A stretch of DNA of 64,000 nucleotides, from contig NZ_OBEN01000006.1 in the NCBI RefSeq assembly GCF_900215655.1, positions 1 through 64,000 on the forward strand, read 5' to 3'. Shown in pieces: positions 35,568 through 44,254 of the stretch; the stretch's first letter is position 1; each line of letters starts with the position of its first letter. Source of the DNA: Hydrogenobacter hydrogenophilus. GTDB lineage: Bacteria > Aquificota > Aquificia > Aquificales > Aquificaceae. Under the pieces are notes generated by a model. That model worked only from the letters and a program-made list of their open reading frames with translations. It had not been told where the DNA came from and ran no database searches. Position numbers and translations under genes: made by a program.

Positions 35568-36868
35568 AGTACTATATAAAAACTTTTGGATGTCAGATGA
35601 ACTTTAACGACAGTGAGAGGATAAAGGGATTACTGCGTACCCTTGGATATCAAGAGGCAGAAAGCTGGCAGGAGGCAGACCTCATCCTTATAAACACATG
35701 CACCATAAGGGAAAAGCCAGACCAAAAGGTATTTTCTCATTTGGGTGAGTACAGGAAGATAAAAGAAGAAAACCCTAAGGCTCTTATAGGCGTGTGTGGA
35801 TGTTTGGCTCAGAGGATGGGTTATCAGCTCGTCCAAAAAGCTCCTGTAGTAGACATTATGTTTTCCAGCTTTAATATACACCAGCTACCAGAACTCATAC
35901 AGCGTGCTCAAGCAGGCTATAAAGCCATAGCCATACTAGAAGAGCCACCCCAAGATGAGGACAAGCTTTGGGAGTATCCCACCGTAAGAGATAACCCTTA
36001 CTGTGCTTACGTTACCGTTATGAAGGGCTGTGATAAAAACTGCACTTACTGTGTAGTGCCAAAAACCAGAGGAAGACAGAGATCAAGAAGCATAGAGAGC
36101 ATACTAAAAGAGGTAAAACAGTTAGTGGCAGAAGGTGTAAAAGAGATACACCTGCTGGGACAAAACGTTACCGCATGGGGTCAAGACATAGGAAGTCACT
36201 TTTCGGAACTTCTCTACAGAGTTGCGGAGGTTGATGGAGTGGAAAGAATAAGATTCACTACAGGACATCCCAAAGACCTTGACGAAAAGATAGTAAAAGC
36301 CATGGCGGAGATACCTCAAGTGTGTGAACACATACACCTTCCCTTCCAGGCAGGATCTGACAGAATACTCAAGCTCATGGACAGAGGCTACACTAAGCAA
36401 GAGTATCTTGAAAAGATAGAGATGTTAAAAGAGTATGTAAAAGGGATCACTTTTTCCACTGATGTGATAGTAGGTTTTCCAACGGAAACAGAGGAAGATT
36501 TTGAGGAGACCCTTGACTTGCTGAAAAAAGTAAAATTTGAACAGGTTTTTTCCTTTAAGTATTCCCCAAGGCCAGATACACCTGCTTATTCCATGCAAGA
36601 TCAGGTTCCAGATGAGATAAAGACAGAAAGAATGCAAAGGCTTTTGGAACTGCAAAAAAGCATACTTGGAGAAATAGCCAAATCCTACGAAGGAACTCTT
36701 CAGGAACTGCTCGTTGAAAGCGTAGAGGACGGAAATAAATTTATAGGAAGAACCAGAACTAACAGGTGGGCAAGTGTGAAAAGCAGAGAAAACCTGCTTG
36801 GAAGAGTGGTAAAGGTAAAAGTAATTAGGTCTCACCCCTTTAGTATGGAGTGTGAGCTTTTAAATTAG
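35564..36868 (+). CDS. miaB: tRNA-2-methylthio-N6-dimethylallyladenosine synthase
   Basis: 434 residues. It adds the methylthio group to ms2i6A37 of tRNA. The N-terminal UPF0004 domain has [13 protein letters not shown] and further cysteines ([15 protein letters not shown]) for one cluster. The radical-SAM cluster is [19 protein letters not shown] near residue 150. A TRAM domain ([18 protein letters not shown]) ends it. It follows hemB with an ATGA overlap. Confidence 0.95.
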   Translation: MKYYIKTFGCQMNFNDSERIKGLLRTLGYQEAESWQEADLILINTCTIREKPDQKVFSHLGEYRKIKEENPKALIGVCGCLAQRMGYQLVQKAPVVDIMFSSFNIHQLPELIQRAQAGYKAIAILEEPPQDEDKLWEYPTVRDNPYCAYVTVMKGCDKNCTYCVVPKTRGRQRSRSIESILKEVKQLVAEGVKEIHLLGQNVTAWGQDIGSHFSELLYRVAEVDGVERIRFTTGHPKDLDEKIVKAMAEIPQVCEHIHLPFQAGSDRILKLMDRGYTKQEYLEKIEMLKEYVKGITFSTDVIVGFPTETEEDFEETLDLLKKVKFEQVFSFKYSPRPDTPAYSMQDQVPDEIKTERMQRLLELQKSILGEIAKSYEGTLQELLVESVEDGNKFIGRTRTNRWASVKSRENLLGRVVKVKVIRSHPFSMECELLN

Positions 36869-36880
36869 GAGGTAAGTGTT

Positions 36881-37363
36881 ATGATAGAGATGGTAGTGCA
36901 CGGCGTTACTTTAGACCCTGTGTCTCAGATGCCTATAGTGGTGCTCAGAGCAAAGGACAATGAGGAGCTACTTCTTCCCATATGGATAGGTATTTTTGAA
37001 GCAGACAGTATAGTAAGAGAGCTACAAAAGGTAGAACCTCCAAGACCCATGACCTATGAACTTCTCAAAAGTATAATCCAGCAGATGGGAGGTACTGTAG
37101 AAAAAGTTGTGATAACTGACTTGCGCGACAGTACATACTACGCGGAAATATACATAGTTCACGGCACTAACACGCTTGTAGTGGATTCAAGGCCAAGTGA
37201 TGCCATAAACATAGCTCTGAGGTTTGAAGCTCCCATATATGTGGAACCAGAAGTTCTCGAAAAATCAAAAGTTCCTAAACCAGAGGAAGATGAAGAAAAA
37301 CAGCAGTTAAGAGAGTGGCTTGAGAACATAAAACCTGAGGACTTTGAAAAAGGTTTAAGCTGA
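36881..37363 (+). CDS. Bifunctional nuclease family protein (BFN/DUF151)
   Basis: 160 residues. The N-terminal MVVHGVTLDPVSQMPIVVLR and LPIWIGIFEADSI, with SRPSDAINIALRFEAPIYV near residue 110, match the BFN (DUF151) fold, reported to have DNase/RNase activity in some members. An acidic tail follows. TTAGGAGG lies upstream of the ATG. It overlaps the convergent unknown gene by 9 bp. Confidence 0.87.
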   Translation: MIEMVVHGVTLDPVSQMPIVVLRAKDNEELLLPIWIGIFEADSIVRELQKVEPPRPMTYELLKSIIQQMGGTVEKVVITDLRDSTYYAEIYIVHGTNTLVVDSRPSDAINIALRFEAPIYVEPEVLEKSKVPKPEEDEEKQQLREWLENIKPEDFEKGLS

Positions 37364-37774
37364 AAGTGCCCTTTTCAAACAGGAATACATCACATCTACA
37401 GATGGCGTTCCCACATCCACTATTGGTTCTACCATCTTGAGCTCACCAAACTTCCTTAGATGTTCAAGAAGTATTTTATAAATCTTTGTGAGTCCTTCCT
37501 CAAAGCTAATACCTTCGTCAAATACATAAAGGTCCAGGTCCTCTCTGTAATGAAGAACCTTATCGTTAATGGGTATATCTGTACCTATGGCATAGGCGTA
37601 GGCTGACTTTATGGCGGTTTCTTGCGGAAGGTACTCTTTGGCGTAGCACTCCATATCTACATCTTTGAGCTTCTCATCCTTAGGGACTGCAACTACATAG
37701 AGAGCCCCTTCTTCCTTTAAAGTTCCATCTTGATAGTGAGCCCTAAGCTGTATGTAATAAACCCAAGATCTCAT
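37355..37774 (-). CDS. Conserved hypothetical protein
   Basis: 139 residues, soluble and acidic, not recognised. It has no membrane segment; YYIQLRAHYQDGTLKEEGALYVVAV at the start suggests a beta-rich domain. Its start overlaps the NERD-domain gene by 32 bp, so the two are likely co-transcribed. Confidence 0.65.
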   Translation of the reverse strand: MRSWVYYIQLRAHYQDGTLKEEGALYVVAVPKDEKLKDVDMECYAKEYLPQETAIKSAYAYAIGTDIPINDKVLHYREDLDLYVFDEGISFEEGLTKIYKILLEHLRKFGELKMVEPIVDVGTPSVDVMYSCLKRALSA

Positions 37775-38285
37775 GACAAAGCTCCTTTATAGATATTATC
37801 TTTAAGTCCTTATAATAAAAGCTCTTACCTGTTGTGTTGATAACGAATGCCCTTATGCGCTTATCAGGGTAAATTTCTTTCATCTCTTGTATCTGCCTTT
37901 GTATTTGATTGTAAGTATTCTCAAGCCTTTTGCCCTTTAGCTTACCTGCCTTGACCTCAAGTATTAGGATTTGATCTTCACCTAAGATAAGAAAATCAAT
38001 GTTGCCATATGTTATCTTCATATCGCTTATAAGCAAGGCACTTGGAGGAAGGCATGCTCTTAGGATCTGCTCAACTTGTTCTTCCACCTTTCTCCCAATT
38101 CTGTAGTTTTCTGACCTTCTACGGTAGCTCAAAGATCCTAGAAACATAACTGTACTTAGGCTTGCACCTAACATGAAGGGTATCAAATCTGCAAAAGACA
38201 TCATCAAAGGAAGAGGAGAAAGTGCTCCCATTGATATGGAAATTAACTTTAACTTCAATTCATTCCACCTTAGGTAAAGCCTCAT
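37743..38285 (-). CDS. Membrane-anchored NERD-type nuclease-related protein
   Basis: 180 residues. Two N-terminal hydrophobic segments (LISISMGALSPLPLMMSFA and IPFMLGASLSTVMFLGSL) precede a cytosolic domain with RKVEEQVEQILRACLP, YGNIDFLILGEDQILILEVK and KAGKLKG. The D...E-V-K pattern is that of the NERD domain, a restriction-endonuclease-like fold. Its substrate is unknown. Confidence 0.75.
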   Translation of the reverse strand: MRLYLRWNELKLKLISISMGALSPLPLMMSFADLIPFMLGASLSTVMFLGSLSYRRRSENYRIGRKVEEQVEQILRACLPPSALLISDMKITYGNIDFLILGEDQILILEVKAGKLKGKRLENTYNQIQRQIQEMKEIYPDKRIRAFVINTTGKSFYYKDLKIISIKELCHEILGLLHTA

Positions 38286-38291
38286 ATACCC

Positions 38292-38933
38292 TTATCCTCC
38301 CATGAATAAGTTATACAGAAAAAGTATAGGAGGATACATGATCCTACCCAGCACTCCTGTAAACAAAAGTAGCGTCAAGATAAGAAACCCATACATCTCA
38401 AACCTGTAAAAAGTCTCCCAGTATTTGATAGAAAAGAAACTCATAAGCGCCCTTGAACCGTCAAGTGGGGGTATGGGTATAGCGTTGAAAACAGCCAGAA
38501 TGACATTTATCAATACTGATTTGGCAAAAAATATGGCTAAAGGCAGAATGGTTTTCTGCCCCAAAAAGTCCAAATACCCAGCATCTATGAGTCTGTAAAG
38601 AAAACCAAAGATGAGAGCAAGCATTAAGTTCATTCCTATACCAGCAATGGAAACAAAGAAGGTACCTATCTTGAGGTCTCTAAACCTCAGTGGATTTATG
38701 GGTACGGGCTTAGCCCAACCAAAAAGGATGGGAGAACCAATCAGGATAAACATAGCAGGTAATATGAGTGTGCCAAAGGGGTCTATGTGAGGTATAGGTT
38801 TTAAGGTTAAGCGCCCAGCCTCTTTAGCAGTAGGATCTCCCATTCTGTAAGCCATCCAACCGTGTGCGTACTCATGAAGTATAACCGCCACCATAATAGC
38901 AGGTATGGTTATTACCGCTTCCCTTAAGTCCAT
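38292..38933 (-). CDS. Site-2 protease family (M50) membrane metalloprotease
   Basis: 213 residues, multi-pass. The zinc motif HEYAHG is in the first helix (VAVILHEYAHGWMAYRMGD), and the third ligand motif NAIPIPPLDGSRAL lies near residue 155. The short form without a PDZ domain resembles the YwhC/SpoIVFB-type branch. The substrate is not known. It is 6 bp upstream of the NERD gene. Confidence 0.88.
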   Translation of the reverse strand: MDLREAVITIPAIMVAVILHEYAHGWMAYRMGDPTAKEAGRLTLKPIPHIDPFGTLILPAMFILIGSPILFGWAKPVPINPLRFRDLKIGTFFVSIAGIGMNLMLALIFGFLYRLIDAGYLDFLGQKTILPLAIFFAKSVLINVILAVFNAIPIPPLDGSRALMSFFSIKYWETFYRFEMYGFLILTLLLFTGVLGRIMYPPILFLYNLFMGG

Positions 38934-38955
38934 TTCCCTGATTATAGCATTAAAC

Positions 38956-39396
38956 TCAAGGTTTCACAACGGCAAAATATACGATTAGCAAGGATATCAC
39001 TAAGAGAGGTAAAGCTACTAAATAATTAAAAAGGTCATACCTCCTGTAAGCTTTTAGCTTGTCTTGAGACTTAGGTATGTATATATTAACAAACCAAAAA
39101 TTGAGCACCTCAAGAGGCAGGATCACTCCAAACACTAAGGGAAGCTTGTAGTTAAGCCAAATTATATCAAACTTATAGCGTAGTAAGTGTAGCATGTAAA
39201 GACCAGAAAAAATAGCTAGAACAAAGCCAGCTATTTCAAGATTAGTCATCCAACGATAGAAGTTTCTGAGTATGTGCTGATTGCAACCAGTTTCTTTTCT
39301 CGTTGAATAGATCATGAAAAGTCCCAATGAAGAAGAAGCGCTTATCCAAATAAAAATTCCCAAAAGATGAAAAAACTTTGTTATCGGGTAGTCCAT
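38956..39396 (-). CDS. Small integral membrane protein (DUF2269/CopD-like)
   Basis: 146 residues with four hydrophobic helices. The N-terminal FFHLLGIFIWISASSSLGLF has a His in the first helix, as in the DUF2269 and CopD/HemJ-type four-helix proteins that may bind heme or copper. I cannot decide between these. Its start overlaps the upstream DUF454 gene by 16 bp. Confidence 0.6.
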   Translation of the reverse strand: MDYPITKFFHLLGIFIWISASSSLGLFMIYSTRKETGCNQHILRNFYRWMTNLEIAGFVLAIFSGLYMLHLLRYKFDIIWLNYKLPLVFGVILPLEVLNFWFVNIYIPKSQDKLKAYRRYDLFNYLVALPLLVISLLIVYFAVVKP

Positions 39397-39611
39397 CGCT
39401 TTGCGTACCTTACACTCTTTTTAATCTGATTATATATTGCTTTACCTGCAAAAGGAATGCGTTTTAACTTCACAATTTCGCGTTTTGAGACCTTTGCGAG
39501 AAGAATTGCGCTAAGAATATAAAAAGGTACAGTAGGAAGTAAAGGTAGAAAAATCCCTATCGTTCCAATGATGAGGAAAAATATACCAATTAACTTTAAA
39601 AGCTTTTTCAT
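39381..39611 (-). CDS. DUF454 (YbaN-like) membrane protein
   Basis: 76 residues. Two hydrophobic stretches surround the motif GIFLPLLPTVPFYILSA, characteristic of the DUF454/YbaN family of unknown function. It has a basic C-terminus and overlaps the following membrane protein gene. It starts 4 bp after surE. Confidence 0.8.
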   Translation of the reverse strand: MKKLLKLIGIFFLIIGTIGIFLPLLPTVPFYILSAILLAKVSKREIVKLKRIPFAGKAIYNQIKKSVRYAKRWTTR

Positions 39612-39615
39612 ATTT

Positions 39616-40368
39616 TTACAATTTCCAGCTACTTTTTAACTCTTCCAAGGCTCTGTAGTTGGTCATATCTAATTGTAGTGGGGTTATGGAAACATACCCG
39701 TGATAAACCGCCCAGTAGTCCGTACCTTCCTCAAGCATCCACCCAAACTGCTCTGCGGTAATCCAGTATATGGGTTTACCCTGAGGGTCTGATAGTTTCA
39801 AAACCTTTTCCTTATAGCTTCTTCTACCTTGTTTGGTTATAAGAAAACCCTTTATCTCTTCTCTCCTGAGATTGGGTATGTTCACATTCAGATAAGCATC
39901 TTCTGGCATGCCTTCTTCTAAGGCTTTTATTACTACTTGCTTGGCAACATCTGCTACCTGCGTGAAGTCTATATCTTCTCTACCAAATACAGAAAAGGCT
40001 ATGGAAGGTATACCCAGTATTCTACCCTCCATAGCTCCGGAAACAGTTCCCGAGTAAGTGATATCTTCACCTAAATTGGGACCATCGTTTATACCTGAGC
40101 AAACCATATGGGGTTTTTTACCTTCCAGTATAAGGTAGTAGCCAAAGTGTATGCAGTCTGCTGGTGTCCCACCTATTACAGTCCAAAAGTCTTCTTCTAT
40201 CCTCCTTATTCTCAAAGGGGAGTTGAAAGTCAAAGAATGTCCTACACCACTTAAGTTCCTATCTGGAGCTACACATACAACCCTTCCTATTTGCTTAAGT
40301 GCAGACCTGAGAGCTCTTATGCCTTCTGAGAAATAACCATCATCATTAGTAAGCAAAAAGGTAAACAT
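39616..40368 (-). CDS. surE: 5'/3'-nucleotidase SurE
   Basis: 250 residues from the ATG at 40368 (MFTFLLTNDDGYFSEG). The Asp-Asp metal motif TNDDG is at the N-terminus and VAPDRNLSGVGHSLT and CSGINDGPNLGEDITYSGT are SurE signatures. A longer frame to 40497 would place 43 unrelated residues before the motif and overlap the divergent gene, so it is rejected. There is no ribosome-binding site; TAAAAT lies 8 nt before the ATG. Confidence 0.93.
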   Translation of the reverse strand: MFTFLLTNDDGYFSEGIRALRSALKQIGRVVCVAPDRNLSGVGHSLTFNSPLRIRRIEEDFWTVIGGTPADCIHFGYYLILEGKKPHMVCSGINDGPNLGEDITYSGTVSGAMEGRILGIPSIAFSVFGREDIDFTQVADVAKQVVIKALEEGMPEDAYLNVNIPNLRREEIKGFLITKQGRRSYKEKVLKLSDPQGKPIYWITAEQFGWMLEEGTDYWAVYHGYVSITPLQLDMTNYRALEELKSSWKL

Positions 40369-40373
40369 GCAGT

Positions 40374-40382
40374 TATATTTTA
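40374..40382. promoter_or_regulatory. Overlapping divergent -10 boxes between surE and the DnaC-like gene
   Basis: In an 18-bp gap, TATATT (40374-40379, plus) ends 7 nt before the plus-strand ATG and TAAAAT (40377-40382, minus) ends 8 nt before the surE ATG. The two boxes share three bases and neither gene has a Shine-Dalgarno sequence. Confidence 0.5.
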
Positions 40383-40386
40383 AGAT

Positions 40387-41043
40387 ATGGCAGAAGATTG
40401 TCCTGCGTGTGGTGGAACAGGTTTTGTGGACAAAGGACACAGTGTAGAGCTGTGCTCGTGTAGGTTTCAAAGTGTAGATATAGCCAAGTACCTGCATATA
40501 CCCCCAAGGTTCTCGGCTGTAGAATTTGAAAACTATGTTCCCATCTCACCTTCTCAATCTCAAGCTTTGAAAACATGCATATCCTATGCTTACAGTTTTG
40601 AACCAACGGAAGGCAAGGGATTGACTCTTTTGGGCCCTCCTCATATGGGGAAAACACACCTTGCGGTGTGTGTGTTAAAAACCGTCTACAGAAACAAAAG
40701 GATAAGGGGACTTTTCTTTGATACCAAAGATATGCTTTTTAAGCTAAAGAGCGTTATGGAAGATAACGGAAGGTATACAAAGTTTATGAACTTATTGCTC
40801 AGGATTCCTTTGTTGGTGCTTGACGACCTTGGTTCTGAGCGCCTCTCCGATTGGCAGAGAGAGATGATCACACACATCATCTCTTACAGGTATAACTATA
40901 TGAAAAGTACCATCATAACTACCAACTACGCCCTTAGAAAGCTTGATGAGAAGGAAGTGGCAAAAACTATAGAAGATAGACTTTCTGAAGCTGTAGTTTC
41001 TAAAATCTACCAGATGAACACTACACTCTACCTACTGCCGTAA
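40387..41043 (+). CDS. DnaC/DnaI-type AAA+ helicase loader-like ATPase
   Basis: 218 residues. An N-terminal zinc-knuckle-like set (CPACGGTG at residue 5, CSC at 23) is followed by an IstB/DnaC AAA+ core: Walker A GPPHMGKTH near residue 83, Walker B LLVLDDLGSE near residue 134, and TIITTNYALRKLDE. Such proteins load the replicative helicase DnaB. No transposase is adjacent, which argues against an IstB role. It overlaps trm1 tail to tail by 12 bp. Confidence 0.82.
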   Translation: MAEDCPACGGTGFVDKGHSVELCSCRFQSVDIAKYLHIPPRFSAVEFENYVPISPSQSQALKTCISYAYSFEPTEGKGLTLLGPPHMGKTHLAVCVLKTVYRNKRIRGLFFDTKDMLFKLKSVMEDNGRYTKFMNLLLRIPLLVLDDLGSERLSDWQREMITHIISYRYNYMKSTIITTNYALRKLDEKEVAKTIEDRLSEAVVSKIYQMNTTLYLLP

Positions 41044-42180
41044 AGATAAGGAGCCTAATCTTTTTAGTAATTCGCTGTGGCTCAATGTGGTCCTAAAACC
41101 TTCTCCTGTGAAGTGAGTTCTAACTCCTTCTATCAAAGGCAAAAACTTTTCCAAGTTTGGGAAACTGCCTATCCTAAGCTTCTCCCCTATAGCGGATAGC
41201 GTATAAAAGCCAACGGTCTGTTTGGTGGCTTCTTGCTGTACTTTACTAAGAAGTTTAATGGTTTCTTTACTCAAGATTAATCTATCCTTTGGCTTTTGCA
41301 TGCCTGTGATAAGCTCTTCATTCCAGAGCTTACCTATCCAAAGAGGCCCAGCATAGAGAAGCTCATTACCACATATGGGACAAATGTTTATCATGCCCTC
41401 ACACTTCAAAGCTTTACGGTATAAACACTTAGAACAGTAAACTATGTATCCTATGTCTCTCATAAGCTGGTCTGCCCTTCTTGCGCCTATATCCTTTCTT
41501 AAAAAAACCTTAAAGTGGTGTCTGTAAGAGTAGCAAAACACAGGCGTTAAGGCGCAGTCTAACTTAGCCCCTTCTTCTACAACTTTTTTTATGAGTATTC
41601 TTATACCCACTTCGTGGTAAAACTCTGCTTCAAGCAAGGGTTTGGAGCCGTATCTTCTAATGCAAGTAGTAGGATATGTGCCAGAAAGCACTGCGGTGTC
41701 AGTAGCAGAAACTCCCAGCAATCCACCCCTTTTCACGGACAGGATGGCACTCTCTAAGAAATCTACGGGTGAACCAAAAGGGTCTATATCTACGTAATCA
41801 AAACCTCTTAACTTTCTGAGTAATAAACTTGCATCCTCTGAGTATATCTCCACCTTACTTTCATCCACACAGTTAATTTTTATAAGTCTCTTAAACTCCT
41901 CCACAGCCATTGGGTTTATGTCATTGTATATGACTTTTTTAGCTCCTGCTTCAAGTAAAAACCTTATGCCCCTTATACCGCTTGCACCCATAGGATCACA
42001 GATGATGGCACCTTCTCCTACAGATGCTAAGACTACGAGTAAGCTCATGTCCCTATTTATTACCATATGGGGATTATAAAAGACGGGCATACGAGAGGAT
42101 ACGATTGAGGGAATCTGGATGTGAAGCCTTGCTTTCCCCTCTTGTATCACATCTGCCACTTTAGTGCACCTTTCCTCCAC
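41032..42180 (-). CDS. trm1: tRNA (guanine-N2)-dimethyltransferase Trm1
   Basis: 382 residues. The Trm1 family motifs are PVFYNPHMVINRDMSLLVV near residue 33, the SAM site DPMGASGIRG near residue 62, the catalytic DIDPFGSPVDFLESA near residue 137, and a C-terminal zinc set (CSKCLYRKALKC, CPICG). Trm1 makes m2,2G26 and is mainly archaeal and eukaryotic; among bacteria it is known from Aquifex. It overlaps nuoA2 by 34 bp. Confidence 0.92.
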   Translation of the reverse strand: MEERCTKVADVIQEGKARLHIQIPSIVSSRMPVFYNPHMVINRDMSLLVVLASVGEGAIICDPMGASGIRGIRFLLEAGAKKVIYNDINPMAVEEFKRLIKINCVDESKVEIYSEDASLLLRKLRGFDYVDIDPFGSPVDFLESAILSVKRGGLLGVSATDTAVLSGTYPTTCIRRYGSKPLLEAEFYHEVGIRILIKKVVEEGAKLDCALTPVFCYSYRHHFKVFLRKDIGARRADQLMRDIGYIVYCSKCLYRKALKCEGMINICPICGNELLYAGPLWIGKLWNEELITGMQKPKDRLILSKETIKLLSKVQQEATKQTVGFYTLSAIGEKLRIGSFPNLEKFLPLIEGVRTHFTGEGFRTTLSHSELLKRLGSLSLRQ

Positions 42181-42503
42181 GCGTACACAAAGCCTAAGGC
42201 AAGTATGAAGATAAACATAAGAGCTTCTACAAGTCCGTAAAACCCTATCTCTTTAAACACTACAGCCCAGGGAAAGAGAAAGGCCGCTTCTATATCAAAG
42301 AGTATAAGAAGAAGTCCCAAGAGGTAATAGCCTTGTTTGAAAGTACCACGAGCCTCTGGATCGTAGAGGGGAACACCACACTCATAAGGGTAGTCTTCCA
42401 TACTTTCTTTTTTCTTAGGACCCAAAAGGTCGTTAAGGAAGGCAAAGGCAAAACCCACCGCTAAAGCTATTAGGAAAAAGATTAAAATACCCAAATACTC
42501 CAT
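42147..42503 (-). CDS. nuoA: NADH-quinone oxidoreductase subunit A, second copy
   Basis: 118 residues with three transmembrane segments and NuoA motifs YECGVPLYDPEARG, GYYLLGLLLILFDIEAAFLFPW and YAWRKGALKW. It is clearly homologous to the copy at 3349-3726 but diverged in the helices, and is far from any other nuo gene. It sits between ftsY and trm1, 1 bp downstream of ftsY. It may serve an alternative complex I. Confidence 0.93.
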   Translation of the reverse strand: MEYLGILIFFLIALAVGFAFAFLNDLLGPKKKESMEDYPYECGVPLYDPEARGTFKQGYYLLGLLLILFDIEAAFLFPWAVVFKEIGFYGLVEALMFIFILALGFVYAWRKGALKWQM

Positions 42504-42504
42504 A

Positions 42505-43890
42505 CTACACCTCCACAGACAGTAATTCTTCTACGAAAAGCTTTGCGTCAAAAGGTTGAAGGTCATCTATACCTTCACCCACACCTAAAAGCTTGACCGG
42601 AAGTTTTAGCTCCTGACATATGGGTATTATTGCTCCACCTTTGGCAGTCCCATCAAGCTTTGTAAGGACTATGCCCGTTATATTCAGAGCTTCCTTAAAA
42701 ACCTTAGCCTGTGCTATGGAGTTCTGTCCTATTGTAGCATCTAAAACGAGTAAGGTTTCCGTAGGTTCCTCAGGGTAGAATTTATTTATTACAGACTTTA
42801 TCTTTCTTAGTTCTCTTATGAGAGGCTCTTTGGTGTGAAGCCTTCCTGCAGTATCTATAAGTAGTAGATCGTAGTTATTCGCTTGACTCATGGCTTTGTA
42901 TACCACCGAAGCTGGGTCTGCGCCTTCTTCCCCTTTTACTATATGTGCACCGCTCCTTTCTGCCCACACCTCAAGCTGTTCCACAGCGGCAGACCTAAAA
43001 GTGTCCGCTGCACATAAAAGTACCCTTTTGCCTTCCGAAGAGAACCTGTAGGCTAACTTTCCTATGGTAGTAGTCTTACCTGAACCGTTCACACCCAAGA
43101 AAAGGTAAACATTGGGTCTTCCTTCGTTAAACCTTATACTCCCTTCACAGTTGGAAAGCAATAGTAAAAACTTTTCTTTAAGGATATCCCTTAGACCATC
43201 AGATTCTTTTATGTTCCTTTTTATGGCTTCTTTTCTGAGTTCTTCAACTAAGTTTATGGCCGTTTTTGCCCCTACATCTGCCCTTATGAGGGTCTCTTCT
43301 AACTCTTCAAAAAGCTCATCGTCCACTTTTCTGCCTCTTAGTATGATGCCAAAAAGTGCCTTCTCCTTAGTCTTGTGTAAACCTTTCCTTATTTTATCAA
43401 GTAGGCTTTCCTTCTCCTGTGCTATAAGTCCCATCTCTTGCTTTATTTTGTTTATGACCTTTTCCAAATTTTCTTTTTCGTAAGGGGGTGAGAGCTTCAT
43501 AGCCCTTTCAAAAACTTTTAGAGCGTCTTCTTTGTTGCCCATCTTGTAGAGGAGATTTCCTGCACTTCTTAGACTTTCAAAACTTCCTATTTTCAGGTAC
43601 TCTTCTATGGCTTTTTGATTCTCACCTACCTTTTCGTATATGAGAGCTCTCTCTTGAGCGTTTCCTAAGCTTTTATCGTAATGCTCTATAAGCTGGTAAG
43701 CGTAGTAGTATTTGCCTTCTTGCATATAAAGGTCGTAAAGTAAGCGCAAAAGCTGGGGATCATCTTTGAATCTTTCAAGGATCTCTATGGCTTTTTCTTT
43801 TTTGCCCTGCTGTATAAGTCTAAGTATAGCGTTTTTATCGCCTTTCTCTGCTAACTTTTCTTCCTGAGATCTTCTCCAAAAGAAAGCCAT
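42505..43890 (-). CDS. ftsY: Signal recognition particle receptor FtsY with TPR-like N-terminal extension
   Basis: 461 residues. The SRP-type NG GTPase occupies about residues 165-461: [20 protein letters not shown]1 [15 protein letters not shown] near 266, the [15 protein letters not shown] insertion and DTAGRL. The first ~150 residues are repeated helical pairs ([39 protein letters not shown]) that look like TPRs, in place of the usual acidic A domain. TAAAAT lies 9 nt before the ATG. Confidence 0.92.
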   Translation of the reverse strand: MAFFWRRSQEEKLAEKGDKNAILRLIQQGKKEKAIEILERFKDDPQLLRLLYDLYMQEGKYYYAYQLIEHYDKSLGNAQERALIYEKVGENQKAIEEYLKIGSFESLRSAGNLLYKMGNKEDALKVFERAMKLSPPYEKENLEKVINKIKQEMGLIAQEKESLLDKIRKGLHKTKEKALFGIILRGRKVDDELFEELEETLIRADVGAKTAINLVEELRKEAIKRNIKESDGLRDILKEKFLLLLSNCEGSIRFNEGRPNVYLFLGVNGSGKTTTIGKLAYRFSSEGKRVLLCAADTFRSAAVEQLEVWAERSGAHIVKGEEGADPASVVYKAMSQANNYDLLLIDTAGRLHTKEPLIRELRKIKSVINKFYPEEPTETLLVLDATIGQNSIAQAKVFKEALNITGIVLTKLDGTAKGGAIIPICQELKLPVKLLGVGEGIDDLQPFDAKLFVEELLSVEV

Positions 43891-43905
43891 GGGATAGTTA
43901 TTTTA

Positions 43906-44163
43906 TCACTTTTCCTCACCTGCTAACCACTTGCTTACTATTTCTATTTCCATATCCGACAGATTCCTACCCCAAGGACATTGCTTGGCAAGAACCATAA
44001 CCGCATCAGCCCTACCTTTGTATTCTTTCTTCAGGTAAGATAGAGGTTTTTTTGAACCTTCTTGGTGACACCTAAGACAGTTGTTCTCAAAGATCATCTT
44101 TCCTTCTGAAACTGCAAAAGAAAAGTTTATAAGTGTCAAAAGGTATAAAAGAAAAAACTTCAT
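43906..44163 (-). CDS. Small c-type cytochrome, periplasmic
   Basis: 85 residues from the ATG at 44163, which follows AAGGAGGTG. A signal peptide (FFLLYLLTLINFSFA) is followed by one heme site, CLRCHQ, within MIFENNCLRCHQEG, and a distal Met in DLSDMEIEI-like sequence could be the second ligand. This is a minimal monoheme cytochrome c. A GTG 9 bp upstream lies inside the ribosome-binding site and is rejected. Confidence 0.85.
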   Translation of the reverse strand: MKFFLLYLLTLINFSFAVSEGKMIFENNCLRCHQEGSKKPLSYLKKEYKGRADAVMVLAKQCPWGRNLSDMEIEIVSKWLAGEEK

Positions 44164-44221
44164 GGTAAGCACCTCCTTATTTATTTATAATTCCACACTC
44201 CCAGAAAAGGAAGAGATTTTT

Positions 44222-44229
44222 GCTATAAT
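44222..44229 (+). promoter_or_regulatory. Extended -10 promoter of serA
   Basis: TG-C-TATAAT, a perfect extended -10 element, lies 25 nt before the serA ATG, followed by AAGGAGG at 44241-44247. This is a normal leadered promoter. Confidence 0.55.
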
Positions 44230-44254
44230 TATAAACCTTTAAGGAGGTTGGTAT

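Noticed and set aside
40369-40657. Upstream extension of SurE to 40497 and another minus-strand frame to 40657
   Set aside because: Both lie over the DnaC-like gene and place unrelated residues before the conserved SurE N-terminus.
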